Assembly: GCA_022478985.1 (NCBI GenBank) | Contig: JAKSZP010013301.1 | Span: 62,001-126,000 of the forward strand | Reading direction: 5' to 3' | DNA: 64,000 nt | Origin: Massospora cicadina | Taxonomy: Eukaryota; Entomophthoromycota; Entomophthoromycetes; Entomophthorales; Entomophthoraceae | Shown here: one piece after another, positions 1 to 11,356 of the stretch | How the letters are laid out: each line of letters opens with the position of its first letter | How positions within the stretch are numbered: the stretch's first letter is position 1 | The notes under the pieces: model-generated | Told to the model about the DNA's origin: nothing | Seen by the model: only the letters and a program-made list of their open reading frames with translations | Database searches by the model: none | Position numbers and translations under genes: made by a program

Positions 1-650
1 TGGTCCCTCTTCCTAGATCGGGCAGTATTCTCATTCCCCACCAAAAAAGGTCCTAAGAGGGCAGCTATCCTCCTTGTCACACAGGGTGATCTCCCCATGT
101 GGTAGATGAGCGTTGGGTGACAGACATCCCTCTGAAATTTCCCCACTGGCTCCCGCAATTTCTTCTGCCAAATTTAGTATGGCGAAAATAAATTTGTGCT
201 AAAACATCTGGAATACCTACTCCCATTGCAACAAGGCCCAACGGCACACACATTCATGTAATGGGGTATTGTGGGTTGAATCCCCAGTCACACTCGCCAG
301 TGGCATTGAGCCACTGAGAAATGATGTGGTCAATTAAAATCTGCCTCCAAAACTTCAAAAACAACGCCCCGCGGGTTGTGCCTATTAAGTTAAGGCTGCT
401 CAATGTCAGATCTGCAGCGAAATTTGATGAGGGCGTCAGGCCATTGCTGAAAGACATTTCCAGATCCAAACCCTCCCCTCTCATATTAAGATCATCGCTC
501 AAGGAATCCCGCTTGTCCAAATGGATGCAAAAGCGAAGAGATGTGGGCAGGTTGGTAATCCTGAACTTGTTCCTGACTCCTTGGGACCGCCCCTATGTGG
601 GGTAGCCCTGGTAGGTTCCCATTGCCTGTTGGTAAGACATTCAAGTTCAG
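1..650 (+). mobile_element. LTR-A copy 0 (partial LTR of Ty3/gypsy family A)
   Basis: This stretch aligns base for base by eye with the first two-thirds of the LTR that starts at 5663 (for example the shared CCTCTTCCTAGATC near 10 and 5692, and the block around 420-560 matching 7040-7180). It is cut by the left edge of the window and loses similarity near 650, so it lacks the LTR 3' part. It resembles the 5663-7819 copy much more closely than the adjacent copy at about 640-1824 does. It contains no intact gene; the short frames here lie inside the LTR. Confidence 0.75.
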
Positions 651-1824
651 GGTTTTTATTTAATTTGCATGGATTGGGTGAATTCCCATTTCCATATAAG
701 AAGGGTCCAAAGAGGGTGGCTGTACCCTTGTCACCCAGGGCGATCTCACTCATGTGGTAGATGAGCGCTGGGTAACAGCCCTCCATCTGAAAATTTCTCC
801 CCCAGTTCCCTCACATACCTCCACCAAACTTGTCTGCAGAATTGAGAAAATCAGCGCTGAGATTATCAGTAACCATCTTCCCCATGAGTGGGAGGGACTT
901 TATAAAACTCACAGCACCAAATCCCCAAAATTGAAGCCAAAATGACTGAAATCAATTGGAATAAAGCCTGACGGGCAAAAACTAATAGTTAAAAAGGGAC
1001 AAGGATATAATTCTCAGTCAGAATTACCAATGACATTGATCCATCAAGCAGTATATTATACAAAGCCAAAATTTCTTCAAAATTGTTAGGGACAATCCCC
1101 AATGAACAGAAACTCCCATTTCAAAAATTAAGATTGGTGCCAGACATAACTCATTTGGCCAAACGAGCTCCTCAGCGACCAGGCATTGGTGTGTTGGCCA
1201 TCCTGAACCCATTTCTGACTCATTGGGACCACCCCTACATGGGGTGGCCCTGGGGGATTCCCATTGCCCATCAGGCCAGATGCCATCATACTTACTGACG
1301 CAAACACAGTAGAGCCTCAGCTCAGGCGTTTGCAGATGAACTAATACTGACTCAGCTACTTCCAAGTCCTTTGATGTCAGTTCAAATTAAATTATTTCCC
1401 CCACTCCTAAAAAAAATCTCTGGATTAGGTCAAATTTGAGGTACCTTATCCCTGTTTTGACATACTTCTAAATCGAACACTATTTAATCAGTTGTATTGC
1501 ACTGAGAAAATTGTTGGTCAATTTTCTTTACTTTCCTTTTCAATAGAAATCCCAAACTTAATTCCAGCTTCTATTATGTTCAGATATAAACGCCCCTCCC
1601 AAATACATTTCTACAACCTTACGGGACCCATGACCGCATTTACCTGGTTCATTGCTAGGTTCCTAGACATAATAATAACTCATGGGACTTAATAGTGAAA
1701 TTCCTTACTGGATTCATACCCGTCATATCAACAGCAGTGCCACTGGCAATTGGGCTTGGCGTTTAGGTTCTCCAGCACTTAAACTGGCATGCTGGTCTAA
1801 AAATAACTTGCTGTTTGTCTGACA
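640..1824 (+). mobile_element. LTR-A copy 1 (5' LTR of decayed Ty3/gypsy element A)
   Basis: A diverged member of the same LTR family as 5663-7819. Shared landmarks occur in the same order: AAGGGTCCAAAGAGGG near 700, the CATGTGGTAGATGAGCG box near 755, the block around 1190-1290 matching 7170-7270, and TTTAATCAGT...ATTGCACTGAG near 1485. The 3' end is placed at CTGACA (1819-1824), matching the ATGACA ends of the other copies. The start is approximate because it abuts copy 0 without a clean TG boundary. A frame encoding a hydrophobic peptide begins near the 3' end at 1630 and continues past the LTR. Confidence 0.65.
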
Positions 1825-2096
1825 TAATCGACCAACCATTATTCTTAATCATTTCTGCCCTTCTCGTTGAGATGGGCGTAGCAATGGCCCTTTTCATTCA
1901 GCTGAATAAGGTTGTGAAGAAGTTCTACTTTGGCCACAATAGCCTAGTGCCTCTCAAATTGTCTAAGCTCTCCCTTCAAAATAGTATTTTCATTCTAGGA
2001 GCCGCCAAGGTGGACTTGATGTCAAATATCAGCTCCAAATCATTGTCCAAATCACAATCAATAGCTGGTGCAGCCCTTGTGCCCATGTCAGTATAA
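1630..2096 (+). pseudogene. LTR-borne hydrophobic ORF continuing into the internal region (candidate Gag N-terminus), element A
   Basis: A reading frame begins with ATG at 1630, inside the LTR. After a frameshift and one stop it continues (about 1700-1824) with VPLAIGLGV, then VLQHLNWHAGL, and runs open across the LTR end to a stop at 2096. The LTR part aligns in protein with 7630-7819 and with the minus-strand frame at 47393-47597. The internal part (about 90 residues) has a hydrophobic stretch and then a Lys/Ser-rich tail, with no zinc knuckle visible. Position (LTR 3' end, before protease) suggests the start of Gag, as Ty1 TYA starts inside its LTR. The function is inferred. Another small element-encoded membrane peptide is possible. 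Confidence 0.45.
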
Positions 2097-2179
2097 TCTG
2101 GCATTTTTACTTATTAAGTGTCTACTCCTGTTGCAAATCTAGTGGTTTCCCCCAATCCTAGTACCATCTCTTCCTTATC

Positions 2180-5100
2180 TACAGACTCTACTATAGCTGT
2201 CAATAAAGAGAATTTTGCCTAGTTCTTATTGCCCATGAAAATAAGTATTGGAGCTCACCACGTGTCATTTGAGGCCTTAGTGGACACTGAGGCAGCGGGT
2301 AATTTTATGAGTGTAGAGCTAGCCAACCAGTTGGAGCTTGACCTGGACTTGGGTCCTTCAGTGATGGTTGCTTCCTCAGCCTCCCAGCCCTCATACCTAG
2401 TCCAACGGCCAGTACCTTTCTCAGTTCATCAGTTTGGCTTTTGTTATCAGTTCTCCACAATGCAAACTTGGTGTTTCCAGTAATTCTGAGGGTAGTATGC
2501 TAGCGCCAACAACATGTTAGAATTCACCTGGAGACTAATAAGTTGTCATTCACTAATGATCAGACAGTTGGGGAGTTTCCTCTAGTAGATAACTTATGAA
2601 AACTAAAGGCTGCAGTTCTATCACTTCCCTCATTTCCCCTGCAGGCCTACCATCGGATTTCCCCGAAGCATTGATGCGCTATCAAAGTACTTTTGATTCT
2701 GAGAAGGCGGGTTGTCTCCCCCTCATACTAAATTCGATTTATGGCTTAGAACAATGGTTCAGGTGTTGAATATTAACTGTCCTTTTTACCCACATATAGT
2801 GGAGGAGGAGGCTGCTCTTAACGCTTAGTTGGACGACATTCTTAAGAAAGGGTGGTTGTTTAAAGAGACATAGCCTGTTGCTTCCCCCATCGTTTTTGCC
2901 AAGAAGGCCAATGGTTCTCTCCATCCCTGCATGGATTATGGTCACCTGAATAAAATGACAATTCACAATCATTACTCTTTACTCTTTACCCCTGCAAACT
3001 ATCAGTCAAGCAATTGCTAAGTAGTGTGTGTTTTTAAAACTCAACCTTGTTGAGCCTTAAACAAATTTGGGTGATAGAAGGCTAGGAATGGCTTACTGCT
3101 ATCCAAACAAATAGGGGTATTTTCAATTTCGAGTAATTCCCTTTGGGTTGAAGGCTGCACTGGCCACATTTCAAAGAGTGATTGATAGTGCGTTGGGTGA
3201 TCTCAGGTTCTCTTGCATGGTAGCTTATATAGACGACATCTTGGCACACTCCCAAACTCCTGAACAACACGTGAAAGATTTGGAAGTTGTTGTGACAGCC
3301 TTACATAAGGCAAGCCTATTTGTTAAGCCTTCAAAATGCGAGTTTTATTGGGAGGAAGTCACATTTTAGGCAATCTTGTATTAAAAAGATGGGTACGCCA
3401 TTCCCCCTAACAAGTTGAATGCCATCCGCGAGTGGCCCACTCAATGACCCTAAAAGCAATTAATAAACTACTTGGGCATTATAATATTCTTAAAAAATTC
3501 CTCTGCTTTATCACAGCTAGCCGCCCCACTTCATCCACTTACAGGTAAGAATGACCCCTTTTATTAGACACCTGAGTGCCGACAGGCGTTTGAGTCAATT
3601 AAAGAGGTATTTTTGTCACCCCCTATCCTAAAACATGCATACCCCTCCAAGCCTTATGTCATAGCCTGTGATGCGTCATCTGTTGCATTAGGAGCTGTAC
3701 TGCTTCAGGAGCATGAGGGGTTAAAGTATCCCATCGCCTATTTTTACTGCAAGTTCTCCTTTTGAGCAGCCTTGGGCTATCTGTGATAAAGAGTTATTAG
3801 TCGTCGTATGGGCCTTGAATCAATGATGGTATCTCATGCAATGCCCTCAGCATGAGTTAACAGTGCACACGGATCACCAAGCTCTCCTTTATTTTCATAA
3901 GCCACAGAAGTTGGCACATCAGCAGGCTCAAAGATACCGATATTTGTGTAGTTTCAACTTCAAATAAGAGTCTGTAAAAGGGAGCCTTAAATGTACTTTC
4001 CAATTTCCTCTGTTATAACCCTGCTCATTGCCCCACTGACTCAGATGGAGCAGATCTAGTAACAATAATTCCCCCTACTCAAATTTTATTCATTGTACCT
4101 CACATGGTCTCGTCAGTGAACTTAGCTCCTGAAGCGCCTCTTATTTCAAGGGTCTTAGAAGACCAAATGACCTGTCCCAAAGGCGTGGATCTTCTGGAGC
4201 GATTGTCCCTCCCAGCTCAAAAACATTCCCTATATTCCTTAGCGGAGGGCCTTATTCATTTTCAGTCATGGGTGTGGGTCCCTCCTCTTATTAGAGCTAG
4301 AGTGTTTCAAACTCATCACGTCCCCCCAACAGTTGGCCATCCCAGTAATAAAAAATGAATAAACTTAATTAAATATACCTATAATTGAGCGGACTTATCA
4401 AAATAATTACCAGCCTGGATTGCCAATTGTGTCACCTGTGCGCAAGCCAAGTCATATTGATCAGGGAGGAATGTTCTCCTTCACACTTTACAACAGGCTG
4501 AGGGCCCATGGACATTGATGTCCATGGATTTTATCATCAAACCTCCCTATTCTATTGGGTTTACTGCAGTAATGGTGGTAGTTGATCACTTCACAAAATT
4601 TGCCCAACTATCCCATGCTCTTCCACCATTACTTCATAGAAAACTGCCCGTTTCTTCATGCGCCTTGTGCTCTCTATGTTTGGTCTCCCGCATGATATTG
4701 TCAGCGACTGTGGGCCCCAGTTTACAGAGCAGTTCTAAAATGAGCTTTTGTCAATCTTGAAAATTACACCCTGTTGATCCACGGCATATCATCCTCAGTC
4801 CAATGGACAAACGGAGCGGGTTAATAAGATTCTGTAACAGTACTTTCACTGCTATGCTGCAGTCATGCAGGATACCTGGGCTGATGATCTCCCTCTCACT
4901 CAGTTTGTATATAATAATTGAATGCATGCCTCCACTGGATTCTCTCCATACAAAGTGACCTTGGGGTATAGCCCCTCATTCTCAGTTGGCCTATGCCTTC
5001 CTTCAGAGGTACCAGCCGCCACTGAATATGCCCAACATATCTGGACAATGCAGCCCTTAGTTTGGGAGTATCTCACTAAGGCTATTGGTGACTACAAGCG

Positions 5101-5661
5101 GTTTGCAGATCAGAAGCGGCTTCCTGCCCATAATATTGTGGTGAGTTCATAGGTCATTCTTGATACGCGCCATTTGTGGATGCAGGTGCCCTCATATAAG
5201 TTTACAAGCAAATGCTCAGGTCCCCACTTGGTGGAGAAAAATTTGGGTAATGGTGCTTTCTGGTTAAAATTGCCACCTCGCTGGAAGCAATACCCAGTCT
5301 ATCATGTATCTCAGTTATCCCCATTCAAGGGGCAATTCCTTAGATCTGGAGCCTATTGTGATCAAGGATATGAAGGAGGCTGAAGTGGAGGGCATCTTGG
5401 CTTCCTGCAAATCTCGTCAATCAGTTCAATTCAAATTTCTTGAAAAGGCTATCCAGCCTATGAGAACAGTTGAGTCTGAGCTTGTGATTGTGCAAACTTC
5501 TCCAAGCTAGTCAAGGCATTTCATGTCTCCCATCCAGAAGCTCCTTGTCCTCCCCCAAAGATTGCTGCTTTGATGGAAATCAACTTTCCTAAATACTACA
5601 AGAATGTGACTTTCTCACAATTCCCCAGTGGTGGCGCCCCCTTTGATAAAAGGGAAGGGTA
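2180..5661 (+). pseudogene. Ty3/gypsy pol pseudogene (protease-RT-RNaseH-integrase-chromodomain), element A
   Basis: Domains appear in canonical Ty3/gypsy order, broken by many stops and frameshifts. The retropepsin-like segment is at 2229-2483, with catalytic ALVDTEAAGNF (Gly of DTG replaced by Glu). RT spans about 2640-3370, with LKAALATFQRVID and an intact YIDDI box near 3226. RNase H spans about 3600-3960 (ACDASS, TVHTDHQAL). Integrase follows with CxxC near 4430, DFI near 4527, SDCGPQFT near 4701 and SNGQTERVN near 4800. The integrase C-terminus is at 5170-5350 (PVYHVSQLSPFKG), and a chromodomain-like tail sits near 5375-5450 (EVEGILASC). Domain order and chromodomain place it among chromoviruses. 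It ends at a purine-rich tract (5648-5660) directly before the 3' LTR. It is not functional. Confidence 0.88.
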
Positions 5662-6306
5662 ATGTAAGTCTGCGGGGAGACGGCCCCTCTTCCTAGATCA
5701 GGAATTATTCCCATTCCCCACCAAGAAAGGTCCTAAGAGGGCAGCTGTCCCCCTTGTCACGCAGGGCGATCTCGCCCATGTGGTAGACAAGTGTTGGGTG
5801 ACAGCCATTTAAGTGAAAATTCCCTACCAGTTCCCACAATTTCTTCTGCTGATACAGTATGGCGAATTAAAGAAATTTTTGCTGAAACATCCAGAATACC
5901 TACTCCCATGGCAACAAGGCCCAATGGGCACACACACATTCAGGTAATGGAGTATTGGGGTCAAATCCTCAGTCACACTAACCAGTGGCATTAAGCCACT
6001 GAGAAATGATGTGGTCAATACAAAATCTGCCTCCAAAACTTCATAAACAATGCCCGGTGGGCTTATACATATTAAGTCAAGAATGCTTTGTCAGTTTTTT
6101 AACCTGATGTAATCCTCCAATGATTTGTCAGTATTTAATGATGAAATGGCCAATTCTGGTGTAATGGCACATTGACTGAATTTTGTGTTATTTGATACAA
6201 TTTCTAGGTAGTTGCTCCTCAAGTTGGGTTGAGCTGAATCCAAGTATACTGCCAAATTTTGAAGAGAGGATCAAGTGGAGCCAATTGCTGGCCCAAATTG
6301 GTATAA

Positions 6307-6340
6307 GGATCACCAGCGACTAATAAGCCGAGGATGATCC
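6307..6340. other. Stem-loop 1 in the solo LTR
   Basis: GGATCA (6307-6312) pairs with TGATCC (6335-6340) around a loop containing CAGCGACTAATAAGCCGAGG. The loop is nearly the same as in stem-loop 2 at 6604-6636, while the stem differs by a paired change. Its role is unknown; a protein-binding site or RNA structure in the LTR is possible. Confidence 0.5.
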
Positions 6341-6603
6341 ACTTGAATTGACTGTTTGATGTTGGCAGATCCAACAATTATGAGTTTGAGGCTGAGGTTG
6401 TTTCCAGTGCCTCATTTATTCTAATAAAATATTGCTTTAATAAGGCAATCCTAATCAATTAACTGAAATGAGTTGAGAAGAGATGTAGACAAGATGCTGA
6501 GATATTACAAGTCAAAGCGAGTGACCAAAACTGTTTCTGGCACATTATTATCAACTCAAAGGTTGAATCCAAATTTGACATCTATTTAGATTAATCCTTT
6601 AAT

Positions 6604-6636
6604 GGCTCATCAGCGACTTAAGGCTGAGGATGAGCC
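6604..6636. other. Stem-loop 2 in the solo LTR
   Basis: GGCTCA (6604-6609) pairs with TGAGCC (6631-6636), with an inner CAGC/GCTG pairing. Compared with stem-loop 1, the third base pair is C-G instead of A-T, a compensated difference, while the loop is shared. Confidence 0.5.
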
Positions 6637-7629
6637 AAACCCAATTCAGACATCAGGAAGGATGGAGTGAGAGGGTTGACGCCAGGGAAGAGAATAGTGC
6701 AGTGGAAGGATAAGATGAGTGGTTGGCTGGAAGAACCAGTGGAAGAGCTGATAGGTTGGCGGTGGGTGCAGTAGCCCTTTTGTATATAGTATAGATACCT
6801 GGACTTCCCTTTTAATAAATATCTCCCTTTGCCTAATCTATCATTTTCTATAAGTTTATAAATTTTGATAGTTAGGGATTAGGCTGAGGGATCCCCGATT
6901 GGCACAGGTGACATGCCAAGGGTCAGCTGACGCTGCTTGCCCTGTGCCTAAGGTAAAACTCAAGGAATGATTAGTCTTCATACTTGTTGGCCTGCCAATT
7001 AGCAGAGTCCATAGTCAATTTTCCGACATGCTTGATGTCAGATTTGCAGTGAAATTTGACAAGGGCTTCAGGCCATCGTTGAAAGTTGCTTCTAGCTTCA
7101 AACCCTCCCCTCTCATATTAGGATCATCGCTCAAGGAATCCCGCTGGCCAAACAGATGTCAAAGCGACTGGGTATGGACAGGTTGGGTATCCCAAACCCA
7201 TTCCAGACTTCTTGGGACCGCGCCTATGTAGGGTGGCCCTGGGAGGTTCCCGTTGCCCATTGGGTGAGACACCATCATGTTACTGTTAAAAATGCAAAAG
7301 TTGAAATTTGGGCATCTGAGGACAAATTGGCGGTGACTTAGCCCACCAAAGACTCTTTTGAAGTTGATTCCTATAGGATTGATCTTATTTCCCCCTCCCA
7401 TTAAAGTTTACCAGGTTAGATCAAAATTTGATGGCTCCAATCCCATGCTATATAAAGTTTCCCCAAATCGACCACTGTTTAATCAGTCATATTGCACTGA
7501 GGAAATTGTTGGTTGATTTTCTCTCTTTTACTTTTCCAGTAAATACCAATTTTTGATACCATCCTTATTATAAATTTTAAAACCACCCTTTCCGTTCCAC
7601 CTATTTCAACAACCCACGGTCCTAGGGCC

Positions 7630-7819
7630 ATGTTTGCATGGTTTGTCACTAGTTTCTTATACACATCTATGGCCTTTGAGCACCCATTGGCGAAATTTGT
7701 TCCTGATCTCATAATAGTTTCTCAAATAGCAGTGCCTCTGGCATTTGGGCTTGTTATTTGGGTGCTTCAGCACTCAAACTGGCAGTCCAGTCTAAAATCA
7801 ACATGCTGTCTTCATGACA
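7630..7819 (+). CDS. LTR-borne hydrophobic ORF, copy 2 (truncated at the LTR end)
   Basis: An open frame of about 63 codons starts with ATG at 7630 and runs without a stop to the LTR end, continuing by chance into the flank to 7986. It begins MFAWFVTSFLYTS, has a hydrophobic segment QIAVPLAFGLVIWV near residues 32-45, then HSNWQSSL. Compared with the minus-strand copy at 47393-47597, the two align without a gap over the shared 60-odd residues. They share W4-F-V, PLAFGL, IWV, H-x-x-W-Q and L. It is downstream of the LTR TATA box, so it would be the first frame on an element transcript started there. Here it sits in a 3' LTR and is only a fragment. Confidence 0.45.
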
Positions 7820-10790
7820 ATGTTCACACCTTCAATCACCAAGTAATGGTGAACACTGAATTGGTGGTAGTAGTTTCAGATGGACTCTATGGGGAAGTTA
7901 TTGGCTCTTATCATAATTATGGCTTGAGCCCCATGTGGCTCCAGGAATTATACTTCCAGGCCATGGGAAGATCAAGGTTCTACTAGAAAATCTACAGTAA
8001 AACCATGTAAATCTGCTGTCATCAAATAGTGGCGTATTTACACTTATCTTCTGTTGAGGAGGTCCTTTGGGATCACAAGTTCAGGTCTCTGGATGATTTG
8101 GTCTAACCATTAAAATGCATCTTGGAGTAATGGCGGTGGTACAGCGCAAAAAAGTAATATGGTTATCAGAAACTCAGAAAATTAGGCGATCACTTTATTT
8201 CAAAAATATAAGGAGATCTTTACTATTGACAACCACGATTTATGGTACATGCGGGGAATTGTACATTGACTGGACATGGTTGATCATTCCCCATTAGGTC
8301 CAAGCCGATTCACCAATCTAGAGCAGCGATAGAAGTCATAACTGAGGAGATCAATAAGCTTCTGGAGCAAGGGATGCTCAAACTGTTGAAGAGTTTGGGC
8401 TTTTACCATTCTAATTGTCAAAAAAGGACAGTACCAACCAGGTAGTGATAGACTACCAGAAGCTCAACAGCATTACCAAAAAGGACTCATACCACTTGCC
8501 GCAAATTGACAATGCCATAGATTGGTTTGGAAAAGCTTGTTACTTCTTGGCGATGTATTTGATATCAGGATATTGGCATATTGAGTTGCTAGCAGCAGAA
8601 CATGATAAATGCATTATCATCACGTCTAAGGGTTTTTTCCAACTGACCCATATACCACAAGAGCTGTGTTATGCCCCTGCTACATTCCAACTGGCCATTG
8701 ACGCTATCCTTGGCAACTTAGAGCTTCATGCGTTCTTGTATACTTTGACAATAGAAATTTTATCACTGGACGTTTTTGGACATCTTATCCACGTGGAGGA
8801 GGTATTCCACCAGCTCGCTGCAACCAACATAAAGATCAAACCCCATAAATGCCGATTCTTCAAAGATCAGCTGGAGTACCTAGGGTTTGTAGTGGATGCA
8901 ACGGGGATTAAGCCCCAACTAGCCAATGTGTAATCTATACAAAAGATGATTACACCAAATAGTAAGCTCAATATAGAAGTATTTTTGGGAATTGTCAGCT
9001 ACTACCACCGCTTTATACCCAACTTCAGCTGTATTGGAGGTTCGCCTTTTGAGTTACTAAAAAGGATGCCATGTTCAAATAGACAGAACGCCACCAATGC
9101 TCTTTTTGATAAACTTTAGATGGCACTCATCAGGTCACCAGTACTGCGCTAACCAAATTTTAATAAAGAGTTTATTGTCCAGACATAAGTGTCCCTTTAT
9201 GCCGTTGGGGCGGTTTTATCCTAAAAAAGATGATGAAGGGGAGGAGCACCCAGTGGCATACTTCAGTCAAAGCCTGAATTGCCACAAAACGTAATTATAC
9301 CGTGACCAAGTGGGAGTGTTTAGCGGTGATATATGTGTATAGTCAATTTTAGTTGTATTTGCATGGAGTGAAGTTTAAAGTTGTAACATATCATGCTTTG
9401 TTAAACTGTTTGCAGAACCTCAAGAAGCCTATAGGGAAACTAGCCTGATGGGCCCTCAATATGTAGGCTTTTGACTTTGAGATTCTCCACCAATTTGGAG
9501 TAAAACATCAGAACGCTAATTGCTTGTTGAGATTGTCAACGGTTGCCATCACAGCGGATCTGATCGATGTGATGTAAGACAAAATGCACAGTGGCATATG
9601 ACATTGAACTGCCGCAAGTGATAAAGGCGTTACATGAGATGTGAGCCAATACCTTCCAGTGAACTAGGAGTTGTACAAATAGATTGGAGATTCTACGGTG
9701 AGCTTTCTGTGACCCTAAGCACAGCCTAGTATTATCATGAGTGCACATAAGGAAGTCAGTCATAATGGCTGCGCAAAATATTTTTAATTGTTGTGGCCGA
9801 GTATTACTTGGAAAGCATGAACTTTTATGTAATCAAAAATATCTCCTAATGCCACAAATGTCAAGTTGAAAAGCTGCTCCTCCAGAAAACCCCATACCTG
9901 TTATTTAAACCACATTTTTGTTTAGCATACAGTTTCCATTGACGTCGTTTGCCACTACCAACGGGAGCTAACTGATCCAAATACATTCTTGTGGCAATTT
10001 ACCACTTGACAAGGTGGGTTGAAGCGTGGATGATATGGGATTTGGGGGTGGTCGTTTTGGCCAAATTCATATTGGAATGTCTTATATAACGACATAGCTG
10101 CCCTCAATTCTTCTTTACTGATAACGGGACTAACTTCTCTTCCCACATCCTCCCAAAGCTGAATGAGCTTATGGACATCCGCGGGGTTCTAAGGACCCCA
10201 TACTACCCTGAGTCTAATGGGATGGTTGAGCGTGTTAATGGGACTTTAGTGAAAATACTCTGTAAACTGGTAGTGTATTGACCATCTGATAGGAGTTCCC
10301 CCTGTCCACCGCATTCTTTGCTTATATCATTAGCTATCATTCTGCCACGGTGAAGAGCCCCTTTCAATTATTATATATGAACAACACCCTGCTCTTCCAG
10401 CGCTGCCATATACCTGTATAGAAGATACTGGCGGAATGGATCCCCAACAAAATTTGACTAATCTAGTGGACACGTTGATCAAAATTCAAACTGAAGTGTG
10501 CTACTTCAGCTTGGCTAAAAAGATAAATTTTCAGGCTATGATTTGATATGGTGTAGCGGACTAACTCAGTTCAAATTGGAGATCTGGTTCTATTCCATGA
10601 CCACATGTGTTCATTCAGAAGCACAAATTAGTCATCATCTGTCTTGGCCCCCTTGGAGGATTTAGAAAACAAGGGTTGATTCCTTTATACTTAAGGACCC
10701 CATGAGTGGTCAGATTATTAAACAAATGCATGCGAAGTTCCTTTGGCATATAAACAATAGAAAACTTATTTTCCAGTCAAGTGGTGGCAA
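7820..10790 (+). pseudogene. Ty3/gypsy pol pseudogene, element C' (5'-truncated relative of element C)
   Basis: It matches the pol of element C (54530-57500) over its whole length in the same order. The best frame is 8415-8933, RT palm and thumb: QVVIDYQKLNS, YWHIELL, then KCRFFKDQLEYLGFVVDATG. Catalytic sites are gone: MDL is MYL, and the YxDD box is unrecognisable. RNase H spans about 9150-9540. Integrase keeps TDNGTNF near 10120, [10 protein letters not shown] and MVERVNGTL near 10220. The 5' part (gag, protease) is missing because the LTR-A copy ending at 7819 interrupts it. It ends at a purine-rich stretch (GTGGTGGCAA) before the 3' LTR at 10791. Clearly inactive. Confidence 0.88.
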
Positions 10791-11356
10791 TGTCAAGATT
10801 CTGATATGACTTGACATCAAACCTTGGACAGCTATAGTGGATTGTACAGAATCCGCTGACCATGATCATTCATTACATTTATTTGAGTGCCTTGAGATGA
10901 GGCGATATTGGGTTAGAAAGGGTTATTATTGGATCGCCTACAAATAAGGCAATAAGGAAATGTTGACATTTTAAAATATTAAGTAGATCGCCTCAAATTA
11001 AGGTGATAGATAATTTGAGAATACCATACTCTTCTGGAGTCAATGAGAATAAGGAGGAACTGAATAGTCTATGCCAAGGGAACAGTATTGTCCAAAGTTG
11101 CTGATATATAAGCAAGATGGGTAGATTGAAGGAGGAGGATTGTTAACAGGAATAATTGAGTGGAGCAGAAGTGTATGCTGTTATATATTAAAATAAATAA
11201 AGTGGTATGGTAGAAGCTATTGCTTCATTTTTATTAAAATTTTTACGTTTGTCTTGTGGGCTGACGATCTCCTTATTGTCCATCCATTGCTCAGTGGGCT
11301 TGATTCTGTGCAAAAACCCTATGTTGTACCTCAACAATTCCGCTGAATTTATAACA
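10791..11356 (+). mobile_element. 3' LTR of element C' (LTR-C family)
   Basis: It starts TGTCAAGATTCTGATATGAC and ends TTTATAACA at 11356. It aligns with both LTRs of element C (51514-52072, 57505-58061), including the TTATTTGAGTGCCTTGAGATG block, three ATCGCCT...AGGYGAT hairpins, a TATATAAGCAAGATGGG promoter-like block near 11105, and the AAAATAAATAAA polyadenylation-like run near 11190. The length of 566 bp compares with 559 and 557 for the C LTRs. Confidence 0.85.

Larger units (their letters stand above)
6089..7028. mobile_element. Solo LTR (940 bp) nested in LTR-A copy 2
   Basis: The insert starts TGTCAG and ends CCGACA, giving TG...CA ends with a short imperfect inverted repeat (TGTCAG/TGTCGG). 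It is flanked by the direct repeat TGCTT at 6084-6088 and 7029-7033. Removing it restores continuity with LTR-A copy 0. No protein-coding content is seen. It has a TATA-like run near 6784 and AATAAA near 6814. Length, ends and the 5-bp duplication fit a solo LTR of a Ty3/gypsy-type element. No second copy was recognised in the window. Confidence 0.85.
5663..7819 (+). mobile_element. LTR-A copy 2 (3' LTR of element A), split by a nested solo LTR
   Basis: It begins TGTAAGTCTGCGG right after the purine tract AAAAGGGAAGGGTAA and ends TTCATGACA at 7819, giving TG...CA ends. Removing the nested insert 6089-7033 leaves about 1.21 kb, similar to the 1150-bp solo LTR-A at 47393-48542. A TATA box (TATATAAAG, 7449-7457) lies about 180 bp before an ATG at 7630. 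That ATG opens a hydrophobic frame that runs to the LTR end. To the right the sequence becomes the pol of element C', so element A most likely inserted into C', with the rest of C' beyond the left window edge. Confidence 0.8.
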
